A stretch of DNA of 7,819 nucleotides from Ruminococcaceae bacterium UBA794 (lineage in GTDB: Bacteria > Bacillota > Clostridia > Oscillospirales > Ruminococcaceae), in contig DBIU01000048.1 of NCBI GenBank assembly GCA_002304735.1, positions 1-7,819 of the forward strand, written 5' to 3'. Both the position numbers and the translations under genes were made by a program. The notes under the pieces are model-generated. The model worked only from the letters and a program-made list of their open reading frames with translations, did no database searches and had not been told where the DNA came from. The number at the start of each line of letters is the position of its first letter. Within the stretch, counting starts at the first letter, position 1. Of the stretch, positions 1 to 6,316 are shown one piece after another.

Positions 1-8
1 ACCGTCGA

Positions 9-29
9 AAAAGTCTCAAAGGGACTTTT
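9..29 (+). terminator. Hairpin resembling a short intrinsic terminator
   Basis: AAAAGTCTC (9-17) pairs with GGGACTTTT (21-29) around an AAA loop, giving nine base pairs with one G-U. The A-run on the left and T-run on the right belong to the stem, as in bidirectional terminators. There is no long T-tract after the stem, so termination would be weak. It may end a gene lying to the left of the window. Confidence 0.4.
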
Positions 30-39
30 CCGCCGAAGC

Positions 40-97
40 ATCCGCACTGCCCGCACTCATTGTCGGCTATGCCGACAATTCGCACAGTTGTGCGGAT
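40..97 (+). repeat. Nested inverted repeats with competing pairings
   Basis: ATTGTCGGC (59-67) and GCCGACAAT (71-79) form a perfect nine-pair stem with a TAT loop. Around it, ATCCGCAC (40-47) pairs perfectly with GTGCGGAT (90-97). The right arm can instead pair locally, CGCACA (81-86) with TGTGCG (89-94), although the two-base spacing makes this more a DNA palindrome than an RNA hairpin. A third copy of the left arm, CCGCAC, lies at 51-56. These pairings are exact on reading; any function, such as a switch or a mobile repeat, is inference. Confidence 0.6.
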
Positions 98-103
98 AGA
101 AGT

Positions 104-136
104 GTTTTTTGCCCCGGGAAACCCGTGACAAAAAAC
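104..136 (+). repeat. Imperfect 33-base hairpin
   Basis: GTTTTTTG (104-111) pairs with CAAAAAAC (129-136). Further in, CGGG (115-118) pairs with CCCG (122-125) around an AAA loop. C113 can pair with G127 between two single mismatches, giving 13 pairs of a possible 15. The T-run sits on the left arm, which is the wrong side for a forward terminator. Read on the minus strand, the left-arm complement is A-rich and the final arm is again T-rich, so no orientation gives a classical GC stem followed by free T residues. Confidence 0.5.
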
Positions 137-182
137 GGATTAAAATTCCTGCTTCGCGGGCAGAATCTACTATTTCGACAGA

Positions 183-208
183 CTGATAAAACTATATTTA
201 TATATCAG
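183..208. promoter_or_regulatory. Inverted repeat just upstream of the fabG ribosome site
   Basis: CTGATA (183-188) is mirrored by TATCAG (203-208), separated by 14 AT-rich bases. It covers the best -10-like sequence (TATATT, 193-198) and touches the first bases of the fabG Shine-Dalgarno sequence at 207-214. That position suits a repressor operator or an RNA stem near the ribosome site. Six-base arms 14 bases apart can arise by chance in AT-rich DNA, so this is tentative. Confidence 0.3.
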
Positions 209-220
209 AAGGGAATAATT

Positions 221-952
221 ATGAGCAAAACAGCTATTGTCACCGGTTCGGGAAGAGGAATAGGCGCGGCCATCGCAAAGCGCCTCGCAAAGGACGGCTT
301 CGACGTCGTCATAAACGAGCTTTCCGCGGAAGCGGGAGAGCAGACGGCGGAGGAATGTCGCGCACTCGGAGTTAAGGCGAGCGTTTACGCGTGCGATGTG
401 TCGGATTACGCTCGGTGCGAGGAAATGGTGAAGAAAGTCAAGGAAGAATTTGGCTCAATCGACGTTCTCGTTAACAACGCGGGCATTACGCGCGACGGCT
501 TGCTTCTCAGAATGAGCGAGGAAACCTACGACGACGTTATCAGAATTAATCAAAAATCCGTGTTTAATATGACAAAGCTTGTCGGAGCGGTTATGCTTCG
601 GCAGAAAAGCGGAAGCATCGTTAATCTCGCTTCCGTTGCGGGACTTTACGGAAATCCCGGTCAGATGAACTATTCCGCGTCAAAGGGCGCGGTTATCGCG
701 ATGACGAAAACCTCCGCGAAGGAGCTGGGTTCGCGCGGAATCAGAGTTAACGCGGTCGCCCCCGGCTTTATCAGCACTCCGATGACCGATAAGCTCACGG
801 ACGAGCAGAAAAACGCGGTTCTCGCGCAGATTGCGATGAAGCGTTACGGCACGGCGGACGAGGTTGCGAACGTCGTCGCGTTCCTTTGCGGCGAGCAGTC
901 GTCCTATGTTACCGGACAGATTATCGAAATCAGCGGCGGACTGAGTATGTAA
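221..952 (+). CDS. fabG: 3-oxoacyl-[acyl-carrier-protein] reductase FabG
   Basis: A 243-residue short-chain dehydrogenase that reduces 3-ketoacyl-ACP to 3-hydroxyacyl-ACP with NADPH, the first reduction in each elongation cycle, in the cytosol. The Rossmann motif TGSGRGIG is at residues 8-15, NNAG at 85-88, and the catalytic tetrad is Asn110, Ser138, Tyr151 and Lys155, the same numbering as E. coli FabG. PGFISTPMT (181-189) and the C-terminal YVTGQIIEISGG are typical of the family. The length is normal. The ATG at 221 is chosen because AGAAGGGA (207-214) sits six bases upstream and MSKTAIVTG is a standard N-terminus. The frame stays open further left, to the window edge, but that extension has no family resemblance. 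It is followed after 10 bases by fabF, whose GGAGG lies in the gap. Confidence 0.96.
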   Translation: MSKTAIVTGSGRGIGAAIAKRLAKDGFDVVINELSAEAGEQTAEECRALGVKASVYACDVSDYARCEEMVKKVKEEFGSIDVLVNNAGITRDGLLLRMSEETYDDVIRINQKSVFNMTKLVGAVMLRQKSGSIVNLASVAGLYGNPGQMNYSASKGAVIAMTKTSAKELGSRGIRVNAVAPGFISTPMTDKLTDEQKNAVLAQIAMKRYGTADEVANVVAFLCGEQSSYVTGQIIEISGGLSM

Positions 953-962
953 CGGAGGATTT

Positions 963-2204
963 ATGGATAAAAGAGTTGTAATTACGGGACTTGGCTGCGT
1001 TACGCCTTGCGGAAATTCGCCCGAGGAGCTTTGGAACAGCCTTCTCGAGGGCAGACACGGCTTCGAGCTTGCGCCTTGGTTTCCCGAACAGGAGCCGGAT
1101 AGCCTCAATGTCGTCGCAAGAGTAAAGAATTTCGACCCGACCTGCGTTATCGATAAAAAAGAAGTCCGCAGAAGCGACGTTATTTCGCAATATGCGATTT
1201 ACTCCACCGAACAGGCTCTCAAGGACGCGGGAACGGATTTCAAGGACCTCGACCCGTTCAGAGTGGGCTGCGTTATCGGAAGCGGCATAGGCGGCATTGA
1301 AACGACCTATGAGGAAATGTTCAACTATCGCGAAAAAGGCAACAAGCGCGTTTCCGTGTTCACGATTACAAAGATGATAGGTAATATGGCGGCGGGTATG
1401 GTTGCTATCAGATACGGCTTCAAAGGCTCGAATTTCTGCGTTACGACGGCTTGCGCTTCGGGTACGCAGTCGATAGGCGAGGCCTTCAGAATGATTAAGC
1501 ACGGCTATCTTGACGCGGCTGTTGCGGGCGGCACGGAACACTCGGATATCGGCTTCTGTTTCGCTTCGTTCAATAATATGAAAGCAATCACGCGCTCTCA
1601 GGACGTTGACAGGGCTTCAATCCCGTTTGACGCGGAGAGAAGCGGATTTGTCCTCGGAGAGGGCTGCGGAATTGTCGTTCTTGAGGAATATGAACACGCA
1701 AAGGCGCGCGGCGCGAAGATTTACGCGGAAATCAAGGGCTACGGCTCGACCTGCGACGCTTTCCACGAAACAAGTCCCGACCCGGACGGCGCGGGCGGCG
1801 CAATGGCGATGAGGCTCGCAGTCGAGGAGGCGGGTATTCCGTTTGAGCAGGTGAACTATATCAACGCTCACGGCACGTCGACTCATATGAACGATATTAC
1901 CGAAACGAAGGCTGTTAAAGCCGCTTTCGGCGAACACGCGAAGAATATCGCGGTGAACTCCACAAAGTCGATGACGGGACATCTTCTCGGCGCGGCAGGC
2001 GGCGTTGAGGCTATCGTCACGGCGCTTTCCGTCAAGAACGAAAAGGTTCACCGCACGCTCGGCTACAAAACCCACGACCCCGAATGTGACCTTGATTACG
2101 TCGCGGAGGGAACGCGCGAAATGAAAATTACCGCGGCTTTGAGCAACTCGCTCGGATTTGGCGGTCACAACGGCTGTATCTGCCTTGTGCCGATTGACGA
2201 CTAA
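963..2204 (+). CDS. fabF: 3-oxoacyl-[acyl-carrier-protein] synthase II FabF
   Basis: A 413-residue thiolase-fold condensing enzyme that extends acyl-ACP by two carbons using malonyl-ACP, releasing CO2. The Cys-His-His triad is visible: Cys164 in TACASG, His303 in NAHGTST and His340 in STKSMTGH, with Lys335 nearby. The gating Phe399 is in the GFGGHN motif. Length and N-terminus (RVVITGLGCVTPCG) fit the family. The two histidines mark it as FabF/FabB rather than FabH, which has Cys-His-Asn. The start is set by GGAGG at 954-958, four bases before ATG. One oddity is the segment after GGTE (residues 193-205), which reads HSDIGFCFASFNN where most FabF proteins have a TPL-type sequence, so the acyl pocket wall may differ. 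It is the second gene of the operon, with accB following after 21 bases. Confidence 0.96.
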   Translation: MDKRVVITGLGCVTPCGNSPEELWNSLLEGRHGFELAPWFPEQEPDSLNVVARVKNFDPTCVIDKKEVRRSDVISQYAIYSTEQALKDAGTDFKDLDPFRVGCVIGSGIGGIETTYEEMFNYREKGNKRVSVFTITKMIGNMAAGMVAIRYGFKGSNFCVTTACASGTQSIGEAFRMIKHGYLDAAVAGGTEHSDIGFCFASFNNMKAITRSQDVDRASIPFDAERSGFVLGEGCGIVVLEEYEHAKARGAKIYAEIKGYGSTCDAFHETSPDPDGAGGAMAMRLAVEEAGIPFEQVNYINAHGTSTHMNDITETKAVKAAFGEHAKNIAVNSTKSMTGHLLGAAGGVEAIVTALSVKNEKVHRTLGYKTHDPECDLDYVAEGTREMKITAALSNSLGFGGHNGCICLVPIDD

Positions 2205-2225
2205 ATTGAACAGCGGAGGATTATT

Positions 2226-2696
2226 ATGAGTACAAAAGAAAAGGAATTTACCCCAATCGAGGATTCCGTTGAGTGCGTTGAGGCGCTTGCGAAAATCGTC
2301 AGAGAGAACAAGCTCTCCAAGATAAAAATAAGCACGGAAACGATTGATATTACAATCGAGGGCGAAAGCCGTCCGCTCGGCGGAATTATGCCGCCTATTG
2401 CAATCCCGCAGGCTGCGCCCGCTCCGAGCGCCTTCGCGGCGGAAAAAGCCGAAGCGGTTTCGGGAAAAATCATAACTTCTCCGATTGTCGGAACGTTTTA
2501 TTCCTCTCCTTCTCCCGAAAAGCCCGCTTTCGTCAATGTCGGCGATAACGTAAACGCGGGCGACGTTGTGTGCATTATCGAGAGTATGAAGCTGATGAAC
2601 GAGATTAACAGCGAATTTTCGGGCAGGGTTGCCGAAATTTACGTCGGCAACGGCGAATCCGTTGAATTTGGTCAGAAGCTTATGAGGATTGAATAA
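2226..2696 (+). CDS. accB: Biotin carboxyl carrier protein of acetyl-CoA carboxylase
   Basis: A 156-residue carrier that holds biotin and moves the carboxyl group from AccC to the AccD-AccA carboxyltransferase. The N-terminal part (about 1-48) is helical and charged. A Pro/Ala-rich linker follows (about 50-72), then the biotinyl domain (about 80-156). SPIVGTFYSSPSPEKPAFV (85-103) includes the protruding thumb of the AccB type. The biotin attachment site is ESMKL with Lys122; serine replaces the alanine of the more common EAMKM/EAMKL. The length matches the family. GGAGG at 2215-2219 lies six bases before ATG. The ligase that adds biotin (BirA) is not in the window. The gene lies between fabF and fabZ, separate from accC, an order known in Clostridia and some other Firmicutes. 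Confidence 0.95.
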   Translation: MSTKEKEFTPIEDSVECVEALAKIVRENKLSKIKISTETIDITIEGESRPLGGIMPPIAIPQAAPAPSAFAAEKAEAVSGKIITSPIVGTFYSSPSPEKPAFVNVGDNVNAGDVVCIIESMKLMNEINSEFSGRVAEIYVGNGESVEFGQKLMRIE

Positions 2697-2705
2697 GGAG
2701 AGTTT

Positions 2706-3146
2706 ATGACGTTAAATCTTGAGCAAATCAAAGAAATTATCCCGCATCGCGACCCGTTTCTGCTTATCGACGAGGTTACGGAGCTTGAACCTGGCGTGCG
2801 CGTTATTGCGAAAAAGTATCTCAAGCCCGATGAATACTGGTTTAAGGGGCATTTTCCCGCTCAGCCCGTAACTCCCGGAGTGCTGATGATTGAAATGCTG
2901 GCGCAGGCGGGCGCGGTTTGCGCGCTTTCGCTTCCCGAAAATAAGGGCAAAATCGCGTTTTTCGCGGGTATCGACAAGGCGCGTTTCAGAGGACAGGTGC
3001 TTCCCGGAGATACTCTCGAGCTTTTCGTTGAAATGACGGAGCAGAGAGGTCCTATCGGCTTCGGAAAAGCCGTTGCCAAGGTTAACGGCAAGAAGGTTGT
3101 GACCGCGGAGATTTCTTTTGCGGTTGCCGAGCCGAAAAGTGAATAA
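2706..3146 (+). CDS. fabZ: 3-hydroxyacyl-[acyl-carrier-protein] dehydratase FabZ
   Basis: A 146-residue hot-dog-fold enzyme that removes water from 3-hydroxyacyl-ACP to give trans-2-enoyl-ACP. HRDPFLLID (14-22) is the family's N-terminal signature. The active-site stretch GHFPAQPVTPGVLMIEML carries His49 and Glu63, the pair expected for FabZ; FabA has Asp in place of Glu. GIDKARFRGQVLPGD (88-102) is also typical. The length is normal and no second hot-dog domain is fused. The start follows AAGGAG (2695-2700), which overlaps the accB stop codon, so translation is probably coupled. It supplies substrate to an enoyl reductase not present in the window. FabZ alone does not make unsaturated fatty acids unless it has isomerase activity, which the sequence cannot show. 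Confidence 0.96.
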   Translation: MTLNLEQIKEIIPHRDPFLLIDEVTELEPGVRVIAKKYLKPDEYWFKGHFPAQPVTPGVLMIEMLAQAGAVCALSLPENKGKIAFFAGIDKARFRGQVLPGDTLELFVEMTEQRGPIGFGKAVAKVNGKKVVTAEISFAVAEPKSE

Positions 3147-3161
3147 TTTGGAGCTGACGGA

Positions 3162-4511
3162 ATGTTTAATAAAATACTTATCGCAAACCGCGGTGAAATC
3201 GCCATTCGCATAATGAGAGCCTGCCGAGAACTCGGGATTAAGACAGTTGCGGTCTATTCCGAGGCGGATAAGTCCGCGCTTCACGCGCAGATTGCAGACG
3301 AAGCAGTGTGCATAGGTCCCGCCGCTTCAAAGGACAGCTATCTCAACACAAAGGCGATTATCGCAGCGTGCGAAATTACCCACGCGGAGGCTATTCACCC
3401 CGGATTCGGGTTCCTCTCGGAGAACGCGGATTTCGCAAGACTTTGCGAGAAATGCGGAATTGCTTTCATAGGTCCAACGGGCGACGTTATGGACGCTATG
3501 GGCGACAAGGCGAGCGCAAAGCAGACTATGAAAAACGCGGGAGTTCCCGTTATTCCCGGCTCGGACGGCGTTGTTCCGTCGCTCGAGCGCGCTTACGAGG
3601 TTTGCCGCGAAATAGGTTATCCCGTTATGCTGAAAGCTTCGGCGGGCGGCGGCGGGCGCGGTATTCGTCTTGTCAACAGCGAAAACGAGCTTGAAAGCAA
3701 TTATCTTACCGCAAGCAAGGAAGCGCTCGATTTCTTCGGGAACGGCGATATTTATATCGAAAAATTCCTTGTAAATCCGCGCCATATCGAGTTTCAGCTT
3801 CTCGCGGACAATTACGGGAACGTCGTTCATCTCGGCGAGCGCGACTGTTCGCTTCAGAGAAGAAACCAGAAGGTTCTCGAGGAAAGTCCAAGCCCCATTA
3901 TGACCGAGGAGCTTCGCGAGAGAATGGGAAACGCGGCGGTGAGCGCGGCGAAAGCCTGCGGTTATCGCAACGCGGGAACGATAGAATTTCTTGTCGATAA
4001 GGACAAAAACTTCTATTTTATGGAGATGAATACGCGTATTCAGGTTGAACACCCCGTAACCGAGTTTGTCACGGGCATCGACCTCGTTAAGGCGCAAATC
4101 AGAATTGCCGCGGGAGAACGGCTTTGGTTCTCGCAGAAGGACGTTAAGGTTACGGGTCACGCAATCGAGTGCAGAATTAACGCCGAGGACCCGCTTCACG
4201 GCTTCCGTCCTTGTCCCGGAACGATTACTTCGCTTCATTCTCCGGGCGGTTTTAACGTGAGAATTGACAGCGCCGTGTATTCGGGCTACACAATCCCGCC
4301 GTATTATGACAGTATGATTGCAAAGCTCATTGTAAAGGGCGCGGACAGGGATGAGGCAATCGCGAAAATGCGCGTTGCGCTCGCCGAGTTCATTATCGGC
4401 GGCGTTGAAACGAACATTGATTTTCAGCTCAGGCTGCTGCGCGATGAGAATTTCATCGGCGGCGAGTTCGACAACGGTTATCTTAACCGAAAAAACGTAA
4501 TGGAGGATTAA
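3162..4511 (+). CDS. accC: Biotin carboxylase subunit of acetyl-CoA carboxylase
   Basis: A 449-residue ATP-grasp enzyme that carboxylates the biotin on AccB using ATP and bicarbonate. The N-terminal domain begins FNKILIANRGEIAIRI. The ATP-grasp part contains Lys116, Lys158, the glycine-rich loop GGGGRG (about 162-167), His208, Lys237, Glu275 and Glu288. The signature FMEMNTRIQVEHPVTE (286-301) contains Arg292, and Arg338 is also present. The C-terminal domain starts about residue 335. The length equals the usual 445-455, and nothing indicates fusion to a carrier or transcarboxylase domain, so this is the stand-alone acetyl-CoA carboxylase subunit rather than pyruvate carboxylase. GGAG (3150-3153) lies eight bases before ATG. 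Its last codons contain GGAGG, which serves as the ribosome site for accD. Confidence 0.96.
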   Translation: MFNKILIANRGEIAIRIMRACRELGIKTVAVYSEADKSALHAQIADEAVCIGPAASKDSYLNTKAIIAACEITHAEAIHPGFGFLSENADFARLCEKCGIAFIGPTGDVMDAMGDKASAKQTMKNAGVPVIPGSDGVVPSLERAYEVCREIGYPVMLKASAGGGGRGIRLVNSENELESNYLTASKEALDFFGNGDIYIEKFLVNPRHIEFQLLADNYGNVVHLGERDCSLQRRNQKVLEESPSPIMTEELRERMGNAAVSAAKACGYRNAGTIEFLVDKDKNFYFMEMNTRIQVEHPVTEFVTGIDLVKAQIRIAAGERLWFSQKDVKVTGHAIECRINAEDPLHGFRPCPGTITSLHSPGGFNVRIDSAVYSGYTIPPYYDSMIAKLIVKGADRDEAIAKMRVALAEFIIGGVETNIDFQLRLLRDENFIGGEFDNGYLNRKNVMED

Positions 4512-4517
4512 TCGCCG

Positions 4518-5396
4518 ATGAATATTGAAGATATGTTCAAGGTCGTCAAGGCGCGTTTCACCGACGATAATCATTCTTCCGCGCAGGCGGCGAAGGACGT
4601 TGAAATCCCGCAGGGGCTGCTGTTCAAATGCCCGCGCTGCGGCGGAGTTCTCTATAACGAGGAATTTGTGAACGCGATGAAGGTCTGCCCGAAATGCGGC
4701 TATCACGCGCGTCTGACGTGGCAGGAGCGGCTTGACCTCACGGTTGACGGCGGAAGCTTCAGGGAGCTTGACGAAAATCTCGTTTCGCTAAATCCCATCG
4801 GCTTCCCGCACTATGAGGAAAAAGTCGCGAAAATGCGCGAGCAGTGCAATATGAAAGAGGCTATCGTTACGGGAGAATGTACAATTCGCGGTTATCGCTG
4901 CGTTCTCGGCGTTATGGACAGCCACTTTATGATGGCGAGTATGGGAAGTGTTGTCGGCGAGAAAATCACGCGCGCTTTCGAGTACGCAGCAGAAAAAAAG
5001 CTCCCCGTGATTATGTTCACGGCGTCGGGCGGCGCGAGAATGCAGGAGGGAATTATCTCGCTTATGCAGATGGCGAAAACCTCCGGCGCCGTTAAACGTC
5101 ACAGCGACGCGGGCGGACTTTATGTAACCGTACTTACCGACCCGACGACGGGCGGCGTTCAGGCTTCGTTTGCGAGCCTTGGCGATATTCTTATCGCAGA
5201 GCCGAAGGTGCTTATCGGATTTGCGGGCAGGCGCGTTATTCAGAATACCGTCCGCACAAGGCTTCCCGACGATTTCCAGTCCGCGGAATTTCAGATGGAG
5301 AGCGGCTTGCTTGATATGATTGTCGAGCGCGGAATGATGAGAAAAACGCTCTCGAATATTTTGAAGCTTCACGGCTTTCCAAAGGAGGCGCGCTGA
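4518..5396 (+). CDS. accD: Acetyl-CoA carboxylase carboxyltransferase subunit beta
   Basis: A 292-residue subunit of the carboxyltransferase that passes the carboxyl group from biotin to acetyl-CoA. The N-terminal zinc ribbon has all four cysteines: Cys38, Cys41, Cys57 and Cys60 (CPRC and CPKC). The crotonase-fold core carries TASGGARMQEG (168-178), DPTTGGVQASFASLGD (208-223) and IGFAGRRVIQ (233-242). The length is typical. The start is ATG at 4518; its likely ribosome site, GGAGG at 4502-4506, is inside the end of accC and 11 bases away, slightly long. No other in-frame start is better placed. The stop codon overlaps the accA start (TGATG), which suits equal synthesis of the two subunits of this heterotetramer. 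Confidence 0.96.
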   Translation: MNIEDMFKVVKARFTDDNHSSAQAAKDVEIPQGLLFKCPRCGGVLYNEEFVNAMKVCPKCGYHARLTWQERLDLTVDGGSFRELDENLVSLNPIGFPHYEEKVAKMREQCNMKEAIVTGECTIRGYRCVLGVMDSHFMMASMGSVVGEKITRAFEYAAEKKLPVIMFTASGGARMQEGIISLMQMAKTSGAVKRHSDAGGLYVTVLTDPTTGGVQASFASLGDILIAEPKVLIGFAGRRVIQNTVRTRLPDDFQSAEFQMESGLLDMIVERGMMRKTLSNILKLHGFPKEAR

Positions 5397-6199
5397 TGAA
5401 TAATCTTACCACTTGGGAGCGTATGGAGCTTATTCATAACAAGAACCGCCCCACCGTAAACGACTATATTCCCGCGCTTTTCACGAGATTTATGGAGTTT
5501 CACGGCGACAGAATGTGCGGCGACGACGGCGCGATTATCGGCGGAATCGGCTTTTTGAGCGATACTCCCGTTACGGTTCTCGCGCAGGTTAAGGGCAGAA
5601 CGCTCGATGAAAACAAGAAGTCGAACTTCGCGATGCCGCACCCCGAGGGCTACCGAAAGGCGTTGCGCCTTGCGAAACAGGCCGAGAAATTCCACAGACC
5701 GATAATCTGCCTTGTCGATACTCCCGGCGCGTTCTGCGGAGTCGAGGCGGAAAAGCGCTGTCAGGGTGAGGCAATCGCGCGAAATCTCTACGAGTTTATG
5801 ACGCTCAAAACGCCGATTGTGACTGTTGTTCTCGGCGAGGGCGGAAGCGGGGGAGCGCTCGCGCTTGCGGTCTGCGACGAGCTTGCGATGCTTCAGAATG
5901 CGATTTACAGCGTTATTTCGCCGAGAAGCGCGGCTTCTATCCTCTGGAAGGACCCCACGAAGGAAAAGGAAGCGGCTGAAATTCTCAAAATCACAGCGGA
6001 GGACCTCGTTCGCTTCGGAGTCTGCGATAAGATAATCCCCGAACCCGAGGGCGGCGCGCATCTTCAGCCCGCCGTTACCGCCGACAGTATCTACGAGTAT
6101 ATCGTGGACGCGGTTTCAAGGCTTAAAACGGTTGATATGGAGAAGCTTCTTGACGACCGTTATAAGAAATTTAGAAAAATTGGTATGTTTACCGAATAA
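5396..6199 (+). CDS. accA: Acetyl-CoA carboxylase carboxyltransferase subunit alpha
   Basis: A 267-residue partner of AccD that binds carboxybiotin in the carboxyltransferase. Recognisable segments are FHGDRMCGDDGAIIGGIG (about 35-52), FAMPHPEGYRKALRL (79-92), DTPGAFCGVEAEKRCQGEAIARNL (108-131), GEGGSGGALA (147-156), YSVISPRSAASILWKD (171-186) and IIPEPEGGAH (213-222). It begins about 55 residues later than E. coli AccA (319 residues) and lacks the N-terminal helical extension; shorter forms of this kind are known in Clostridia, so this is not called a truncation. AAAGGAGG (5381-5388) is seven bases before the ATG, which overlaps the accD stop by one base. No strong terminator follows; the operon may read through into acpP. 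Confidence 0.95.
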   Translation: MNNLTTWERMELIHNKNRPTVNDYIPALFTRFMEFHGDRMCGDDGAIIGGIGFLSDTPVTVLAQVKGRTLDENKKSNFAMPHPEGYRKALRLAKQAEKFHRPIICLVDTPGAFCGVEAEKRCQGEAIARNLYEFMTLKTPIVTVVLGEGGSGGALALAVCDELAMLQNAIYSVISPRSAASILWKDPTKEKEAAEILKITAEDLVRFGVCDKIIPEPEGGAHLQPAVTADSIYEYIVDAVSRLKTVDMEKLLDDRYKKFRKIGMFTE

Positions 6200-6237
6200 A
6201 TTCAGTAAAAATTACCTGTAAATTTTGCAGTTTTGGT

Positions 6238-6257
6238 ATTGATTATTTTTTATCAAT
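6238..6257. promoter_or_regulatory. Operator-like inverted repeat over the acpP promoter
   Basis: ATTGAT (6238-6243) is mirrored by ATCAAT (6252-6257), eight T/A-rich bases apart. The left arm covers the -35 box and the right arm fills the spacer in front of TATAAT, so a protein bound here would block RNA polymerase. Firmicutes control fatty acid genes with FapR or FabT, and FabT-type sites contain TTGA and TCAA half-sites. The half-site spacing here is wider than in the published FabT palindrome, so the regulator is unknown. Confidence 0.45.
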
Positions 6258-6267
6258 GCTTTATAAT
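6239..6267 (+). promoter_or_regulatory. Predicted sigma-A promoter of acpP
   Basis: A perfect -10 box TATAAT (6262-6267) has TTGATT (6239-6244) 17 bases upstream as -35, matching four of six consensus positions. Transcription would begin near 6274, leaving about 43 bases of leader before the acpP ATG. A second TTGACA at 6273-6278 has no usable -10 at the right distance, since one would fall on the ribosome site. A separate promoter fits the need for much more ACP than enzyme. Confidence 0.65.
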
Positions 6268-6316
6268 AGTATTTGACAAATCCGGATAATCCCGGAAAAA
6301 TATGTGGAGGTTACAA

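Larger units (their letters stand above)
1..220 (+). other. Structured non-coding leader upstream of fabG
   Basis: This stretch precedes the fabG start and shows no recognisable protein. It is unusually rich in hairpins: 9-29, 40-47 with 90-97, 59-79, 81-94, 104-136 and a weaker one at 145-166. The last 40 bases before the gene are AT-rich and hold a TATATT at 193-198, but no good -35 box lies at the right distance, so no promoter is called. All three forward frames are open at the left edge: frame 1 to a TAG at 97-99, frame 3 to a TGA at 125-127, and frame 2 right into fabG. An upstream gene could therefore end in this stretch, but none of the translations is recognisable. It could be an intergenic repeat, an RNA leader, or the terminator of an upstream gene followed by a promoter region. 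Confidence 0.5.

Noticed and set aside
175..204. A possible promoter for fabG, TCGACA (175-180) with TATATA (199-204).
   Set aside because: The spacing of 18 is acceptable, but transcription would begin around 211, inside the Shine-Dalgarno sequence, leaving no working ribosome site.
2..220. The fabG frame stays open to the left edge of the window, and a GTG at 125 could give a FabG with 32 extra residues.
   Set aside because: The extension resembles no part of FabG, runs through hairpin-forming sequence, and the ATG at 221 has a good ribosome site and matches the usual N-terminus. An open stretch of about 73 codons is uncommon but possible by chance.
930..1541. Minus-strand open frames opposite fabF, and similar ones opposite fabZ, accD and accA.
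   Set aside because: They have no ribosome sites or recognisable motifs and lie wholly over well-supported genes.
3327..4706. A long minus-strand open frame of 459 codons opposite accC.
   Set aside because: Its translation shows no domain or family pattern, and accC on the + strand has every catalytic residue. Codon bias in accC explains the missing stops on the other strand.
6207..6230. A weak AT-rich hairpin after accA that might end the operon.
   Set aside because: The stem is short, bulged and almost all A-T, with no T-tract placed as in a terminator.
6273..6278. A consensus TTGACA as the -35 box of a second acpP promoter.
   Set aside because: The matching -10 would be AAAAAT at 6296-6301, and the start site would fall in the ribosome site. 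It is better explained as part of the palindrome 6271-6281.
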